A stretch of 64,000 nt of DNA from positions 1 through 64,000 of the forward strand of contig RAZH01000006.1 of the NCBI GenBank assembly GCA_003612585.1, in the 5' to 3' direction. The position numbers and the translations under genes are program-made. Positions 51,885 to 60,409 of this stretch are shown one piece after another (the stretch's first letter is position 1; the number at the start of each line of letters is the position of its first letter). Origin of the DNA: a bacterium 1XD42-54. Lineage in GTDB: Bacteria; Bacillota; Clostridia; Lachnospirales; Lachnospiraceae. Under the pieces are notes generated by a model, which saw nothing but the letters and a program-made list of their open reading frames with translations, was not told where the DNA came from and searched no databases.

Positions 51885-52637
51885 ATGGAGCAAAAAGAAA
51901 TCTACGAGTTATTCCGGCAGGTTGAGGCGGGAACGCTGACTTCTGAAGAAGCAATGAAAAATGTGGACCTTCATCCAGAAATGCTGGTTGGAAATTATGC
52001 GGATATTGATCTGCATCGCAGCATCCGGCAGGGCATGCCGGAAGTGATTTACGGAGAAGGGAAGACAGCTGAACAGATTTTGGGAATCGCTTCGGCCATG
52101 AAGGAGCGGAAGACAGACAATATCATGATTACACGTCTGTCTCAGGAAAAAGCAGACTGGGTGCGGGAACGACTGGAACTGGATTATGATGCGGTTGCGC
52201 GGATTGGAATTGTGGGGCGCAAGGAGGTACCGAAGCTTGGAAAAATTGCTGTGGTTGCCGCTGGGACCAGCGATATGCCGGTGGCGGAGGAGGCAGCAGT
52301 GACAGCAGAGTTGTATGGGAATTACGTGGAGCGCATTTATGATGTCGGCGTGGCCGGAATCCACCGGTTGCTGCACCGGCTTCCACTTCTGGAGGATGCA
52401 AAGGTCATCATAGCAGTGGCCGGAATGGAGGGAGCACTGGTGAGCGTGATTGGAGGGCTTGTCTCCTGTCCAGTGATCGGCGTGCCGACGAGCGTTGGAT
52501 ATGGCGCAAATTTTGGCGGCCTGGCAGCGCTGCTGTCCATGCTGAATTCCTGTGCAAGCGGTGTGAGTGTGGTGAACATTGACAATGGATTTGGCGCAGG
52601 GGTCCTGGCAGCTAAAATTAATAAGCAGTCTCTGTAG
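51885..52637 (+). CDS. larB: LarB-family nickel-pincer cofactor carboxylase
   Basis: 250 residues from an ATG after GGAGTGG. The N-terminal DLHRSIRQGMPEVIYGEGKT and C-terminal PurE-like domain (GTSDMPVAEEAAVTAELYGN, NIDNGFGAGVLAA) match LarB. It carboxylates and hydrolyses nicotinic acid adenine dinucleotide in making the nickel pincer cofactor of lactate racemase-type enzymes. No larC, larE or larA homologue is visible here, so partners would be elsewhere. Confidence 0.92.
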   Translation: MEQKEIYELFRQVEAGTLTSEEAMKNVDLHPEMLVGNYADIDLHRSIRQGMPEVIYGEGKTAEQILGIASAMKERKTDNIMITRLSQEKADWVRERLELDYDAVARIGIVGRKEVPKLGKIAVVAAGTSDMPVAEEAAVTAELYGNYVERIYDVGVAGIHRLLHRLPLLEDAKVIIAVAGMEGALVSVIGGLVSCPVIGVPTSVGYGANFGGLAALLSMLNSCASGVSVVNIDNGFGAGVLAAKINKQSL

Positions 52638-52723
52638 TTTAGGGGCATTGCGAAATGAAAAAACGGATGTCTCCGGTAAAACATGGAAAATACATAATTT
52701 GGGGATGAGGAGGATGAGAGAGT

Positions 52724-53266
52724 ATGAAAGAATTGTGGGAACTTTATATTTCCTTTTTTCGCATTGGAATTCTGACCTTTGGCGGAGGTCTGGCCATGCT
52801 TCCGATGCTGAAATATGAGCTGGTGGAAAAAAGGAGCTGGATCACGGAAAATACACTGCTGGATTGTTATGCGATTGGTCAGTGTACGCCAGGGATTATT
52901 GCGGTAAACACCGCGACCTTTGTAGGGTATAAAAGGAAGGGGATTTCCGGAGGGATTATCGCGACGCTTGGCATGGTGAGCCCTTCGCTTCTGATTATTA
53001 CAGTAGTAGCAGTATTTTTGCAGGCATTGATTGGCGAGCCGCTTGTACAGCATGCGCTGGTGGGAATCCGCGGCGGAGTCTGCGGTCTGATGCTGAATAC
53101 GGTCTATATGCTGGCTAAAAAAAGCCTTGTAAATCCGTTTTGTATCGCTGTCTGTGCAGGAACGTTTCTGCTCGCATTTTTCACGAAGCTTCCTACCGTA
53201 CTTATTATTGTGCTGGCCGGGGCGGTTGGAGTTCTCTGCGACCGGGTGATTGGAGGTGCAAAATGA
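52724..53266 (+). CDS. Chromate transporter half-protein, first subunit
   Basis: 180 residues. LYISFFRIGILTFGGGLAML and CYAIGQCTPGIIAVNTATFV are ChrA-family signatures; five to six helices. Its stop overlaps the next start (ATGA), so the two halves form one bidomain transporter. Many Clostridia carry this pair, and the true substrate may not be chromate. Confidence 0.9.
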   Translation: MKELWELYISFFRIGILTFGGGLAMLPMLKYELVEKRSWITENTLLDCYAIGQCTPGIIAVNTATFVGYKRKGISGGIIATLGMVSPSLLIITVVAVFLQALIGEPLVQHALVGIRGGVCGLMLNTVYMLAKKSLVNPFCIAVCAGTFLLAFFTKLPTVLIIVLAGAVGVLCDRVIGGAK

Positions 53267-53820
53267 ATCAGGCATTGCTTTTGATCTTTGAGTTTTTTAA
53301 GACCGGGCTGTTTGCAATTGGAGGCGGACCGGCCACAATTCCGTTTCTCATGGATATGGCAGAAAAATATCCGTGGTTTACGATGCAGGAACTCAGCGAT
53401 ATGATAGCGATCAGCGAAAGCACGCCGGGCCCGATCGGAATAAACATGGCAACCTACGCTGGTTTCCGGTCTCTGGGACTGTTTGGTGGATTGGTTTCCA
53501 CACTGTCTCTTGTGTTTCCAAGTGTGGTTATTATTATACTGATTGCAAAATTTTTGGATGGGTTTCAGGAAAACCGTATTGTAAAAGCTGTATTTGCCGG
53601 TATCCGTCCAGCTGTGACGGCACTGATTGCAGTAGCTGTGATCCAGCTGATTCAGGTCTCCCTGTTTACAGAAGAGGCGGGCGGTTCCGTGTTCAATTAC
53701 AAAAGCGGCGCGCTGTGCGTAATTATTTTTATACTGATGCAATGGAAGAAAACGAAAAAGCTGCACCCTGTGGTATGGTTTTTGCTGGCAGCTGCGGCAG
53801 GGATTCTGTTTCAGCTGTGA
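53263..53820 (+). CDS. Chromate transporter half-protein, second subunit
   Basis: 185 residues. EFFKTGLFAIGGGPATIPFL and MIAISESTPGPIGINMATYA repeat the family motif of the first subunit. Translationally coupled to it through the ATGA overlap. It ends with hydrophobic helices including VVWFLLAAAAGILFQL. Confidence 0.9.
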   Translation: MNQALLLIFEFFKTGLFAIGGGPATIPFLMDMAEKYPWFTMQELSDMIAISESTPGPIGINMATYAGFRSLGLFGGLVSTLSLVFPSVVIIILIAKFLDGFQENRIVKAVFAGIRPAVTALIAVAVIQLIQVSLFTEEAGGSVFNYKSGALCVIIFILMQWKKTKKLHPVVWFLLAAAAGILFQL

Positions 53821-53880
53821 TATGTGATTGAACTTTTGTGGAAAGAGGACGGAACCAGTTTTGTTGGGAAAGGAGTATGT

Positions 53881-54534
53881 GTGAAGACATATCATTATAT
53901 TTTATTTGATCTGGACGGGACTTTGACAGACTCGGCGGAGGGGATTATTAATTGCGTGCTTTACAGTTTAGAAAAATGCGGAATTCAGGAAAGTGACAGG
54001 GAGAAACTGAAAGCGTTTGTTGGTCCGCCGCTTATGGATTCTTACAGGAACTGTTATCACGTGTCAGAGGAAGAAGCGCTGAAGTTGACAGCGTGCTACC
54101 GGGAGCGTTTCAGTGTGACAGGATGGAAAGAAAATCGTGTATATGAAGGTATTCCGGAGGTGCTGGATGCATTGAAGAAGGCCGGGAGGCATCTGATTCT
54201 GGCTACGTCCAAGCCGGAGGTTTATACGAAACAAATCATGGAGCTTTTCGGGCTTGCGCAGTATTTTGAATTGATCTGCGGGGCAACTCTGGACGGAAGA
54301 ATTGTTCAGAAGGGGCAGGTGATCGCGTGTGCCATTTCGCAGATCGGCTTAGAGCATAAAGATGAGATGGTTATGGTCGGTGACCGCAAGTACGATGTAT
54401 ACGGCGCGGCAGAGCATGGAATCCCGTGTATTGGCGTGCTTTATGGGTATGGCTCGCGTGAGGAGCTTGTAAGCGCCGGGGCAACCATGCTGTGTGAAAC
54501 GGTATCGGAGCTGCCGGGGCTTCTACAACTGTAA
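53881..54534 (+). CDS. HAD-superfamily phosphatase, phosphoglycolate phosphatase-like
   Basis: 217 residues from a GTG after AAAGGAG; earlier in-frame ATG lacks a site. Motif I is FDLDGTLTDSAEGI, motif II LATSKPEV, motif IV MVMVGDRKYDVYGA. The cap (SLEKCGIQESDREKLKAFVG) is of the helical PGP/PpaX type. General phosphomonoesterase or pyrophosphatase activity is expected; exact substrate unknown. Confidence 0.87.
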   Translation: MKTYHYILFDLDGTLTDSAEGIINCVLYSLEKCGIQESDREKLKAFVGPPLMDSYRNCYHVSEEEALKLTACYRERFSVTGWKENRVYEGIPEVLDALKKAGRHLILATSKPEVYTKQIMELFGLAQYFELICGATLDGRIVQKGQVIACAISQIGLEHKDEMVMVGDRKYDVYGAAEHGIPCIGVLYGYGSREELVSAGATMLCETVSELPGLLQL

Positions 54535-54680
54535 TGGGGCGGCTGCACAGTGTAAAAACTGTGTGGCGGCCCTGTTTTGTGTCATGGTTCTGCTGTTATA
54601 TTTTGGAATCCCTGTACATAAGATAGAGAGAACGCGGCCCATCCATCCGAATCCGGGCCGTGTAGAAACGGGGGAGCAGT

Positions 54681-55664
54681 ATGAATGACAGAGCTTTAAA
54701 AATACTGGAGCAGTATGATCTTGAGATTCTTAGCACAAGGCGCGGACGTGGTTCCTATATTTGTGAGACACCGCAGGGGCTTCGGATTTTGTGTGATTAT
54801 ACGGGCTCTGAAAATAAAGCGCTGTTCCAGAATTGTATCATGGAAAAAATCCGTGAGGGTGGATATGAAAAGGTAGATAAGATCCTTCCGAACCGTGAAG
54901 GCGCTCTGATTTCCAGGGACTGGGAACAGAATAAATATGTGGTGAAAGAATGGTATGTGGGAAGGGAATGTGATACCTCAAATGAAAACGAGATTCTGGC
55001 AGCGGTTACAAATCTTGCGCGGTTGCATCGTCTGATGCAGCTTGGTGAGGACTGTGAGTTTCGCAAAAACTTTACAGCGACAGCGCCGACAGAAGAGATC
55101 CGGGCACAAAATGCAGAACTGCGCAAAATCAGAACATTTATCCGCAAAAAAAATGCCAAGCAGGATTTTGAGCGGTTGTTTCTGAATTATTTTTCACAGT
55201 ATTATGAGCAGGCTGCGGAGGCAGAACAAAAGGCAGATGCGCTCTCTGAATACGGGAATGCTGCTTTGCAGAAATATCCGGGTGTCTGCCACGGCGATTA
55301 TAACCATCATCACGTACTGATGTCGGGCTACGACATTGCGACAACGAATTTTGAGTGCTGCCGTTTTGATTATCAGATCAATGATCTTTACCGGTTCATG
55401 AGAAAAATTCTGGAAAAACATGACTGGAATCAGAGACTTGGCATGCGCATGCTGGAATATTATGCGCAGGTTCGGCCAATTCCGCGTCAGGAGCGTCAGC
55501 TTCTGTATATCCGGATGCTGTATCCGGAGAAATTCCGTAAGCTGGCAAATCATTATTATGGAAGCAATAAAGCATGGGTGTCCGGGCGTTTCCTGGAAAA
55601 GCTGGAGAATCTGAACCGTCAGGAAGAGCAGAAGAACAAATTTGTGAGGCTTCTGGAAAAGTAG
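54681..55664 (+). CDS. cotS: CotS-family spore coat protein, kinase-like fold
   Basis: 327 residues. The fold is aminoglycoside-phosphotransferase-like: RGRGSYICETPQGLRILCDY, the brenner-type HGDYNHHHVLM, and FECCRFDYQINDLYRFMRKI where the metal Asp loop would be. It matches CotS/YsxE-type spore coat proteins of Clostridia. GGGGGAGCAG precedes the ATG. Together with yabP, yabQ and spoIIE nearby it indicates sporulation ability. Confidence 0.85.
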   Translation: MNDRALKILEQYDLEILSTRRGRGSYICETPQGLRILCDYTGSENKALFQNCIMEKIREGGYEKVDKILPNREGALISRDWEQNKYVVKEWYVGRECDTSNENEILAAVTNLARLHRLMQLGEDCEFRKNFTATAPTEEIRAQNAELRKIRTFIRKKNAKQDFERLFLNYFSQYYEQAAEAEQKADALSEYGNAALQKYPGVCHGDYNHHHVLMSGYDIATTNFECCRFDYQINDLYRFMRKILEKHDWNQRLGMRMLEYYAQVRPIPRQERQLLYIRMLYPEKFRKLANHYYGSNKAWVSGRFLEKLENLNRQEEQKNKFVRLLEK

Positions 55665-55731
55665 TTTCTTTTTCCTGTTTTTCGTGCTATCATGTACATA
55701 AATTTGAATCTAAAAATACAGGAGGGCAACT

Positions 55732-57468
55732 ATGGAGGACTACAGAAAAGCTTATGAAGAATGGCTTTCTAACCCTTACTTTGACGAAGCGACAAAAGCA
55801 GAACTGAAAGCCATTGAGCATGATGATAATGAGATAAAAGAGCGGTTTTATACAGAGCTGGAGTTTGGTACAGCAGGTCTTCGCGGCATTATAGGCGCAG
55901 GGACAAACCGCATGAATCAGTATGTGGTACAGAAGGCTACACAGGGGCTTGCCAATTATATCATTCAGGCAGGCGGTCAGGCAAAGGGCGTGGCAGTTGC
56001 ATACGATTCCAGAAGAATGTCGCCGGAGTTTGCAGATTTTGCGGCGCTTACCCTGGCGGCAAATGGAATCAAGGCTTACGTATTTGAGTCCCTGCGTCCG
56101 ACACCGGAGCTTTCTTTTGCAGTACGGACACTTGGCTGTATCGCAGGAATCAACATCACAGCCAGCCATAATCCGCCTGAATATAATGGCTACAAAGTTT
56201 ACTGGGAGGATGGCGCCCAGATTACGCCGCCGCATGATACCGGAATTATGGCAGAGGTAAAGGCGATCACGGACTATACTGCGGCAAAGACAATGACTAA
56301 AGAAGAAGCGGAGGCAGCAGGCCTTTACGAAGTGATCGGCGAAAAGCTTGACGACGCTTTTATAGAGAGCCTGAAAAAGCTGGTGCTTCATCCGGAGACG
56401 ATCCGCGAGGAGAGTAAAAATCTCAGAATTGTTTATACTCCGCTTCACGGAACAGGAAATATCCCGGTGCGCCGTGTGCTGAAGGAGCTTGGCTTTGAAC
56501 ATGTATACGTTGTTCCGGAGCAGGAGCTTCCGGATGGAGATTTCCCGACGGTCGGGTATCCGAATCCGGAGTCAGAGGAAGCATTTACGCTTGGCCTGAA
56601 GCTGGCGAAAGAGGTTGATGCAGATCTGATTCTTGCTACGGACCCGGATGCAGACCGGCTGGGTGTGCTTGTGAAAGATTCCAAAACAGGCGAATACCAT
56701 ACGCTGACCGGCAACATGTCCGGCTGTCTGCTGGCTGACTATGAGATCGGACAGCGAAAAGCGTTGCAGGGGCTGCCGGAGGACGGCGTTCTGATTAAGA
56801 CGATCGTTACAACGAATATGGCAGATGCCATTGCAAAATATTATGGGACAGGCCTGATCGAGGTTCTCACCGGTTTCAAATATATCGGACAGCAGATTCT
56901 TGGATTTGAGAATGGGGGAAGGGGAACGTACCTGTTTGGATTCGAGGAGAGCTATGGTTGTCTGATCGGTACGCATGCGCGGGATAAGGATGCGATTGTA
57001 GCGAGCATGGCGCTGGCTGAAGCCGCTGCATTTTACAAGGCGCAGGGCAAGACGCTCTGGGATGCAATGCTGGATCTGTATGAGCGGCACGGATACTATA
57101 AGGATGATATTAAGACGATTACTTTGAAGGGAATCGAAGGCCTCAAGAAGATTCAGGAGATTCTCGAGACACTGCGCAAAAACCCGCTGACAGAGATCGG
57201 TGGTTATCAGGTTTTATCTGCGCGTGATTACAAAGCAGATACCATCCGCGATATGCAGACGGGTGAAGTGAAGCCGACCGGACTTCCGTCCTCGAATGTA
57301 CTTTACTATGATCTGTCTGACGATGCGTGGCTGTGTGTTCGTCCGTCCGGAACAGAGCCGAAGGTAAAGTTCTATTACGGAATCAAGGGAAATTCCCTTG
57401 CAGATGCGGAAGAAAAATCGGCAGCGCTCGGCGAACAGGTGCTGGAAATGATTCAGAAAATGCTGTAA
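55732..57468 (+). CDS. pgcA: Phosphoglucomutase / phosphomannomutase
   Basis: 578 residues. Interconverts glucose-1- and glucose-6-phosphate. The phosphoserine loop is GINITASHNPPEYNGYKVYW, the metal loop LATDPDADRLGVLV, sugar loop GFEESYGCLIG and the phosphate-binding RPSGTEPKVKFYY. Length fits the PgcA type of Firmicutes, needed for glucolipid and cell-wall sugar supply. RBS AGGAGGGC. Confidence 0.96.
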   Translation: MEDYRKAYEEWLSNPYFDEATKAELKAIEHDDNEIKERFYTELEFGTAGLRGIIGAGTNRMNQYVVQKATQGLANYIIQAGGQAKGVAVAYDSRRMSPEFADFAALTLAANGIKAYVFESLRPTPELSFAVRTLGCIAGINITASHNPPEYNGYKVYWEDGAQITPPHDTGIMAEVKAITDYTAAKTMTKEEAEAAGLYEVIGEKLDDAFIESLKKLVLHPETIREESKNLRIVYTPLHGTGNIPVRRVLKELGFEHVYVVPEQELPDGDFPTVGYPNPESEEAFTLGLKLAKEVDADLILATDPDADRLGVLVKDSKTGEYHTLTGNMSGCLLADYEIGQRKALQGLPEDGVLIKTIVTTNMADAIAKYYGTGLIEVLTGFKYIGQQILGFENGGRGTYLFGFEESYGCLIGTHARDKDAIVASMALAEAAAFYKAQGKTLWDAMLDLYERHGYYKDDIKTITLKGIEGLKKIQEILETLRKNPLTEIGGYQVLSARDYKADTIRDMQTGEVKPTGLPSSNVLYYDLSDDAWLCVRPSGTEPKVKFYYGIKGNSLADAEEKSAALGEQVLEMIQKML

Positions 57469-57546
57469 GATACGATTCATGTACAGCCTTTTCGGGAAAG
57501 ATATTTCTGAATTTCAGGTGAAAGGTTTTCGTGACAGGGATATTTT

Positions 57547-58170
57547 ATGGAGATGCGGGAAAAAAAGGAAATGAAAAACAGTGCCAGCCGCGATGCGGCA
57601 GGGCTGTTTGCGGATTTTTGTCAGATTATTGCGACTTTGCGGGGAGAACAGGGATGTCCGTGGGACCGGGAGCAGACCTTTGGGAGTCTGAAACCGTGTA
57701 TGGTAAATGAAATGACCGAGGCTCTGGCCGGAATTGATCTCTATTACAGTTCCGGAAAAGCGGAAAACCTCTGTGAAGAGTTGGGGGATGTGCTTCTTCA
57801 GGTGGCGCTTCTTTCACAGATTGCACAGGAAAAGGGACTGTTTTCCATAGAAGACGTGATAGCCGGTGTTTCCCAAAAAATGATCCGCCGTCATCCACAT
57901 GTATTCGGAAGTGCGAAGGACAATTCGTCTGTGCCGGCGCAAAGTGCAAGTCACACGGAAGAGGAGCGATTCGCGTCAGATTCTGCTATGCCTGTATGTG
58001 CCGGGGAGGTTCCGGGACTGTGGGAAGAGATCAAACGAGCGGAGAAAAAGAGCAAAACACTGGAGGAAATACGGGCCGAAAAAGAGGCTTTTGGCACAGC
58101 CGCTTCGTGGGCAATTGCGCATCTTTGTTCCCATGCAAAGGGCACGGGGAAAAAGCAAGGAAAACCTTGA
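57547..58170 (+). CDS. mazG: MazG-type nucleoside triphosphate pyrophosphohydrolase
   Basis: 207 residues. GCPWDREQTFGSLKPCMVNE and LCEELGDVLLQVALLSQIAQ are MazG motifs with the metal-binding acidic groups, and MIRRHPHVFG with GLWEEIKRAEKKSK end the domain. About 30 residues of low-complexity linker lie before GLWEEIK. The HU promoter overlaps its stop codon. It removes aberrant nucleotides. Confidence 0.9.
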   Translation: MEMREKKEMKNSASRDAAGLFADFCQIIATLRGEQGCPWDREQTFGSLKPCMVNEMTEALAGIDLYYSSGKAENLCEELGDVLLQVALLSQIAQEKGLFSIEDVIAGVSQKMIRRHPHVFGSAKDNSSVPAQSASHTEEERFASDSAMPVCAGEVPGLWEEIKRAEKKSKTLEEIRAEKEAFGTAASWAIAHLCSHAKGTGKKQGKP

Positions 58171-58195
58171 CAAACAAAGAATAACATTATATAAA
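58167..58195 (+). promoter_or_regulatory. Promoter of the HU gene
   Basis: TTGACA (58167-58172), 17 bases, TATAAA (58190-58195). It overlaps the mazG stop and leaves a leader of about 110 bases. Within it, CAGATTCTG-type and CATATTTATATGG-type symmetric stretches occur. Confidence 0.8.
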
Positions 58196-58307
58196 TATTA
58201 GCAGGGCCATATTTATATGGAAAAGATTCAGAATACAGAATCTGCATTTGGTTTTGTACAGGAATCGAACTGTACATTGCAGATTAAATCCAGAGGAGGA
58301 AACTACA

Positions 58308-58580
58308 ATGAATAAGACAGAATTAGTGGCTGCTATTGCAGAAAAGACAGAATTATCCAAGAAAGATGCAGAGAAAGCGCTGAAGGCTTTTACTGACGTT
58401 ATTACAGAGCAGCTGAAAAATGGCGAGAAGGTACAGCTTGTTGGATTCGGAACATTTGAAGTATCTGAGCGTGCGGCAAGGGAGGGAAGAAACCCGCTGA
58501 CAGGCGAGGCAATGCAGATCAAAGCTTCCAAGACACCGAAATTCAAAGCAGGAAAAGCTCTGAAGGATGAATTAAACTAA
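58308..58580 (+). CDS. hup: HU-family DNA-binding protein
   Basis: 90 residues, [20 protein letters not shown], with the DNA-binding arm [24 protein letters not shown] precedes the ATG. Nucleoid-associated, with its own promoter and terminator inside the mazG-to-hpt cluster. Confidence 0.97.
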   Translation: MNKTELVAAIAEKTELSKKDAEKALKAFTDVITEQLKNGEKVQLVGFGTFEVSERAAREGRNPLTGEAMQIKASKTPKFKAGKALKDELN

Positions 58581-58616
58581 TTCAGAATATTCAGTGATTA
58601 CAAGATTTGTAATAAA

Positions 58617-58654
58617 GCCCCCAGGATTTCACAGGAAGTTCCGGGGGTTCTTTT
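58617..58654 (+). terminator. Terminator after hup
   Basis: GCCCCCAGGA and TTCCGGGGGT form a stem followed by TTCTTTT. Confidence 0.8.
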
Positions 58655-58726
58655 GCGCAAAGGTGCGCATGGAAATTTATTCCTTTGTCGTGTGTAATGG
58701 GCGGGGAACAGAGGAAAGGAGTGTCA

Positions 58727-58966
58727 ATGCGTCTCGATAAATATTTAAAAGTATCACGTTTGATTAAACGTCGCACAGTGGCAAACGAAGCATGTGACGC
58801 TGGACGTGTTCTGGTGAACGGAAAGCCTGCCAAGGCATCGGTTGCAGTGAAAGCAGGAGACCAGATTGAAATTCAGTTTGGAAGTAAGGCAGTGAAAGTA
58901 GAAGTGTTGAATGTGCAGGAGACCGTCAAAAAAGAGGCTGCATCTGAAATGTACCGTTATTTGTAG
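58727..58966 (+). CDS. rqcP: S4-domain RNA-binding protein RqcP (YabO)
   Basis: 79 residues, MRLDKYLKVSRLIKRRTVAN then VLVNGKPAKASVAVKAGD: an S4 domain of Hsp15/YabO type. RqcP assists ribosome-associated quality control tailing with RqcH. AGGAGTGTC precedes the ATG. The position before yabP and divIC is conserved in Firmicutes. Confidence 0.93.
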   Translation: MRLDKYLKVSRLIKRRTVANEACDAGRVLVNGKPAKASVAVKAGDQIEIQFGSKAVKVEVLNVQETVKKEAASEMYRYL

Positions 58967-59081
58967 TGCATCGTCTGTGTCACAGATGGCAGGATTGTAT
59001 GAGGAATATTTGACGGGAACCAGTCATATGGCGCCCGGAGGATTCATACAATAGAGTAATGGAAAGACTGCGGAGCGTGGC

Positions 59082-59360
59082 ATGGAAGAAAAGAAAAATT
59101 TAAAACCGCACAGTATCATGTGGAAGGACCGAAAACAGGGGAGCGTGACAGGAGTTACGGATGTTGTTTCTTTTGACGATGGCTGTGTTGTATTGGAGAC
59201 AGAGCAGGGAATGCTTACTCTGAAGGGAAAGGATATGCATGTCGGCCGACTTTTGCTGGACCAAGGGGAGGTAGAGCTGGAAGGCGAGATCGAGAGTGCG
59301 GTATATTCCGGACAGAGTCCTGCGAAAAAGGGCAGTATGCTCAAGAGGATGTTCCGATGA
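59082..59360 (+). CDS. yabP: Spore coat/cortex protein YabP
   Basis: 92 residues. HSIMWKDRKQGSVTGVTDVV, MLTLKGKDMHVGRLLLDQGE and VELEGEIESAVYSG are YabP/YqfC signatures. Involved in sporulation at the forespore surface. Its stop overlaps the yabQ start. Confidence 0.92.
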   Translation: MEEKKNLKPHSIMWKDRKQGSVTGVTDVVSFDDGCVVLETEQGMLTLKGKDMHVGRLLLDQGEVELEGEIESAVYSGQSPAKKGSMLKRMFR

Positions 59361-59914
59361 TGAGCGATGTCATCCGCCAGGAGACGCTCGTATTTTTTCT
59401 TTCGGTTCTGCATGGTGTGATCCTGACACTCGGGTATGATGTGTTGCGGGCGCTGCGGCGGGCATTTCATCACAGCACGGTGGCAGTTTCAGTGGAAGAT
59501 TTTCTGTTTTGGCTTGTTGCGGCATTTTTTACCTTTTGTCTTACTTTTTTCTGGACAGATGGGGTAATTCGTGGCTATGTGGCGGTCGGAATTGTGATCG
59601 GAGCTGTTTTGTATCATGTTTCGCTGAGTGCTCTGGTGGTTGGTGTACTTGCCGGGATGTTGCGTGGGGGAGCGCGCGTCATCTCATTTGGGTGTCGGAT
59701 ATTGTCAAAACCGCTGACAAAAATCTGTGCCTTTTGGAAAAAACTGATTGAATTTGTTTGGAAAAGAGTTTACAATATTTTTAGGGGAAAAAAGGGAAAT
59801 AACTCATTAAAGGAAGATAAGAAAAAGAAAAAATCGAAAAAGGAAGTTGATGAAAGAATAAGGGGAAAACGCTATGGCAGGAAGAAGGGGACGGCCAAGC
59901 AGAAGCAACCGTAG
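59357..59914 (+). CDS. yabQ: Spore cortex biosynthesis membrane protein YabQ
   Basis: 185 residues with four to five helices (VFFLSVLHGVILTLGYDVLR, FWLVAAFFTFCLTFFWTDG) and a very basic tail rich in Lys. YabQ is required for the spore cortex. The start is coupled to yabP, and the end overlaps divIC by 41 bases. Confidence 0.87.
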   Translation: MMSDVIRQETLVFFLSVLHGVILTLGYDVLRALRRAFHHSTVAVSVEDFLFWLVAAFFTFCLTFFWTDGVIRGYVAVGIVIGAVLYHVSLSALVVGVLAGMLRGGARVISFGCRILSKPLTKICAFWKKLIEFVWKRVYNIFRGKKGNNSLKEDKKKKKSKKEVDERIRGKRYGRKKGTAKQKQP

Positions 59915-60176
59915 GGGAATGGTTGCGATTGCAGCAGTCGTTATGGTACTGCTGCTTAGTTTGCTTGTGCAAAGTCAGAATTTAAGTGCGCAAAATGAAA
60001 AATATGAGGCCCGCAAGGCTGAGTTAGAGCAGCAGAAAAGAGACGAAGAATTACGTGCGGAGGAGATCACAAAGCTGAAGGATTATGTGAATTCTCCGGA
60101 ATACATTGAAATGGTAGCCAGAGACAAGCTGGGACTTGTGTACAGTGATGAGATTTTATTCGTAGCGGAAGGATAA
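59874..60176 (+). CDS. divIC: Septum formation initiator, FtsB/DivIC family
   Basis: 100 residues. A basic N-terminus, one membrane helix (MVAIAAVVMVLLLSLLVQSQ), a coiled coil (KYEARKAELEQQKRDEELRA) and the conserved YVNSPEYIEMVARDKLGLVY end. Part of the divisome with DivIB and FtsL. Confidence 0.93.
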   Translation: MAGRRGRPSRSNRRGMVAIAAVVMVLLLSLLVQSQNLSAQNEKYEARKAELEQQKRDEELRAEEITKLKDYVNSPEYIEMVARDKLGLVYSDEILFVAEG

Positions 60177-60242
60177 GGAGCTGCAATTTGCTGTTAAAAA
60201 TATCACGGATGATTCCGAGTGTAAGTATATACTTCGAAAGAA

Positions 60243-60292
60243 GGCTGTTGTGGAACAGATAAGTTTATCTGTACACAGCAGCTTTATTTTTT
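60243..60292 (+). terminator. Terminator after divIC
   Basis: GGCTGTTGTG-x-AACAGATA pairs with TATCTGT-x-CACAGCAGC and TTTATTTTTT follows. It separates the yab/div genes from spoIIE. Confidence 0.85.
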
Positions 60293-60326
60293 GCAATCCA
60301 CACTTTTGTTACAGCCTCGATTGATT

Positions 60327-60355
60327 TTGACAGATCTCGCATCGCAAATGATATA
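60327..60355 (+). promoter_or_regulatory. Candidate spoIIE promoter
   Basis: TTGACA (60327-60332), 17 bases, GATATA (60350-60355). No clear TGNCGAA Spo0A boxes are visible next to it. Spo0A control is expected from other Firmicutes but not shown here. Confidence 0.5.
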
Positions 60356-60409
60356 TAGTAGTCAATAAGCCGTGAGGCATAGAGTGACAGAGTAAGGGGA
60401 GGAACTGAT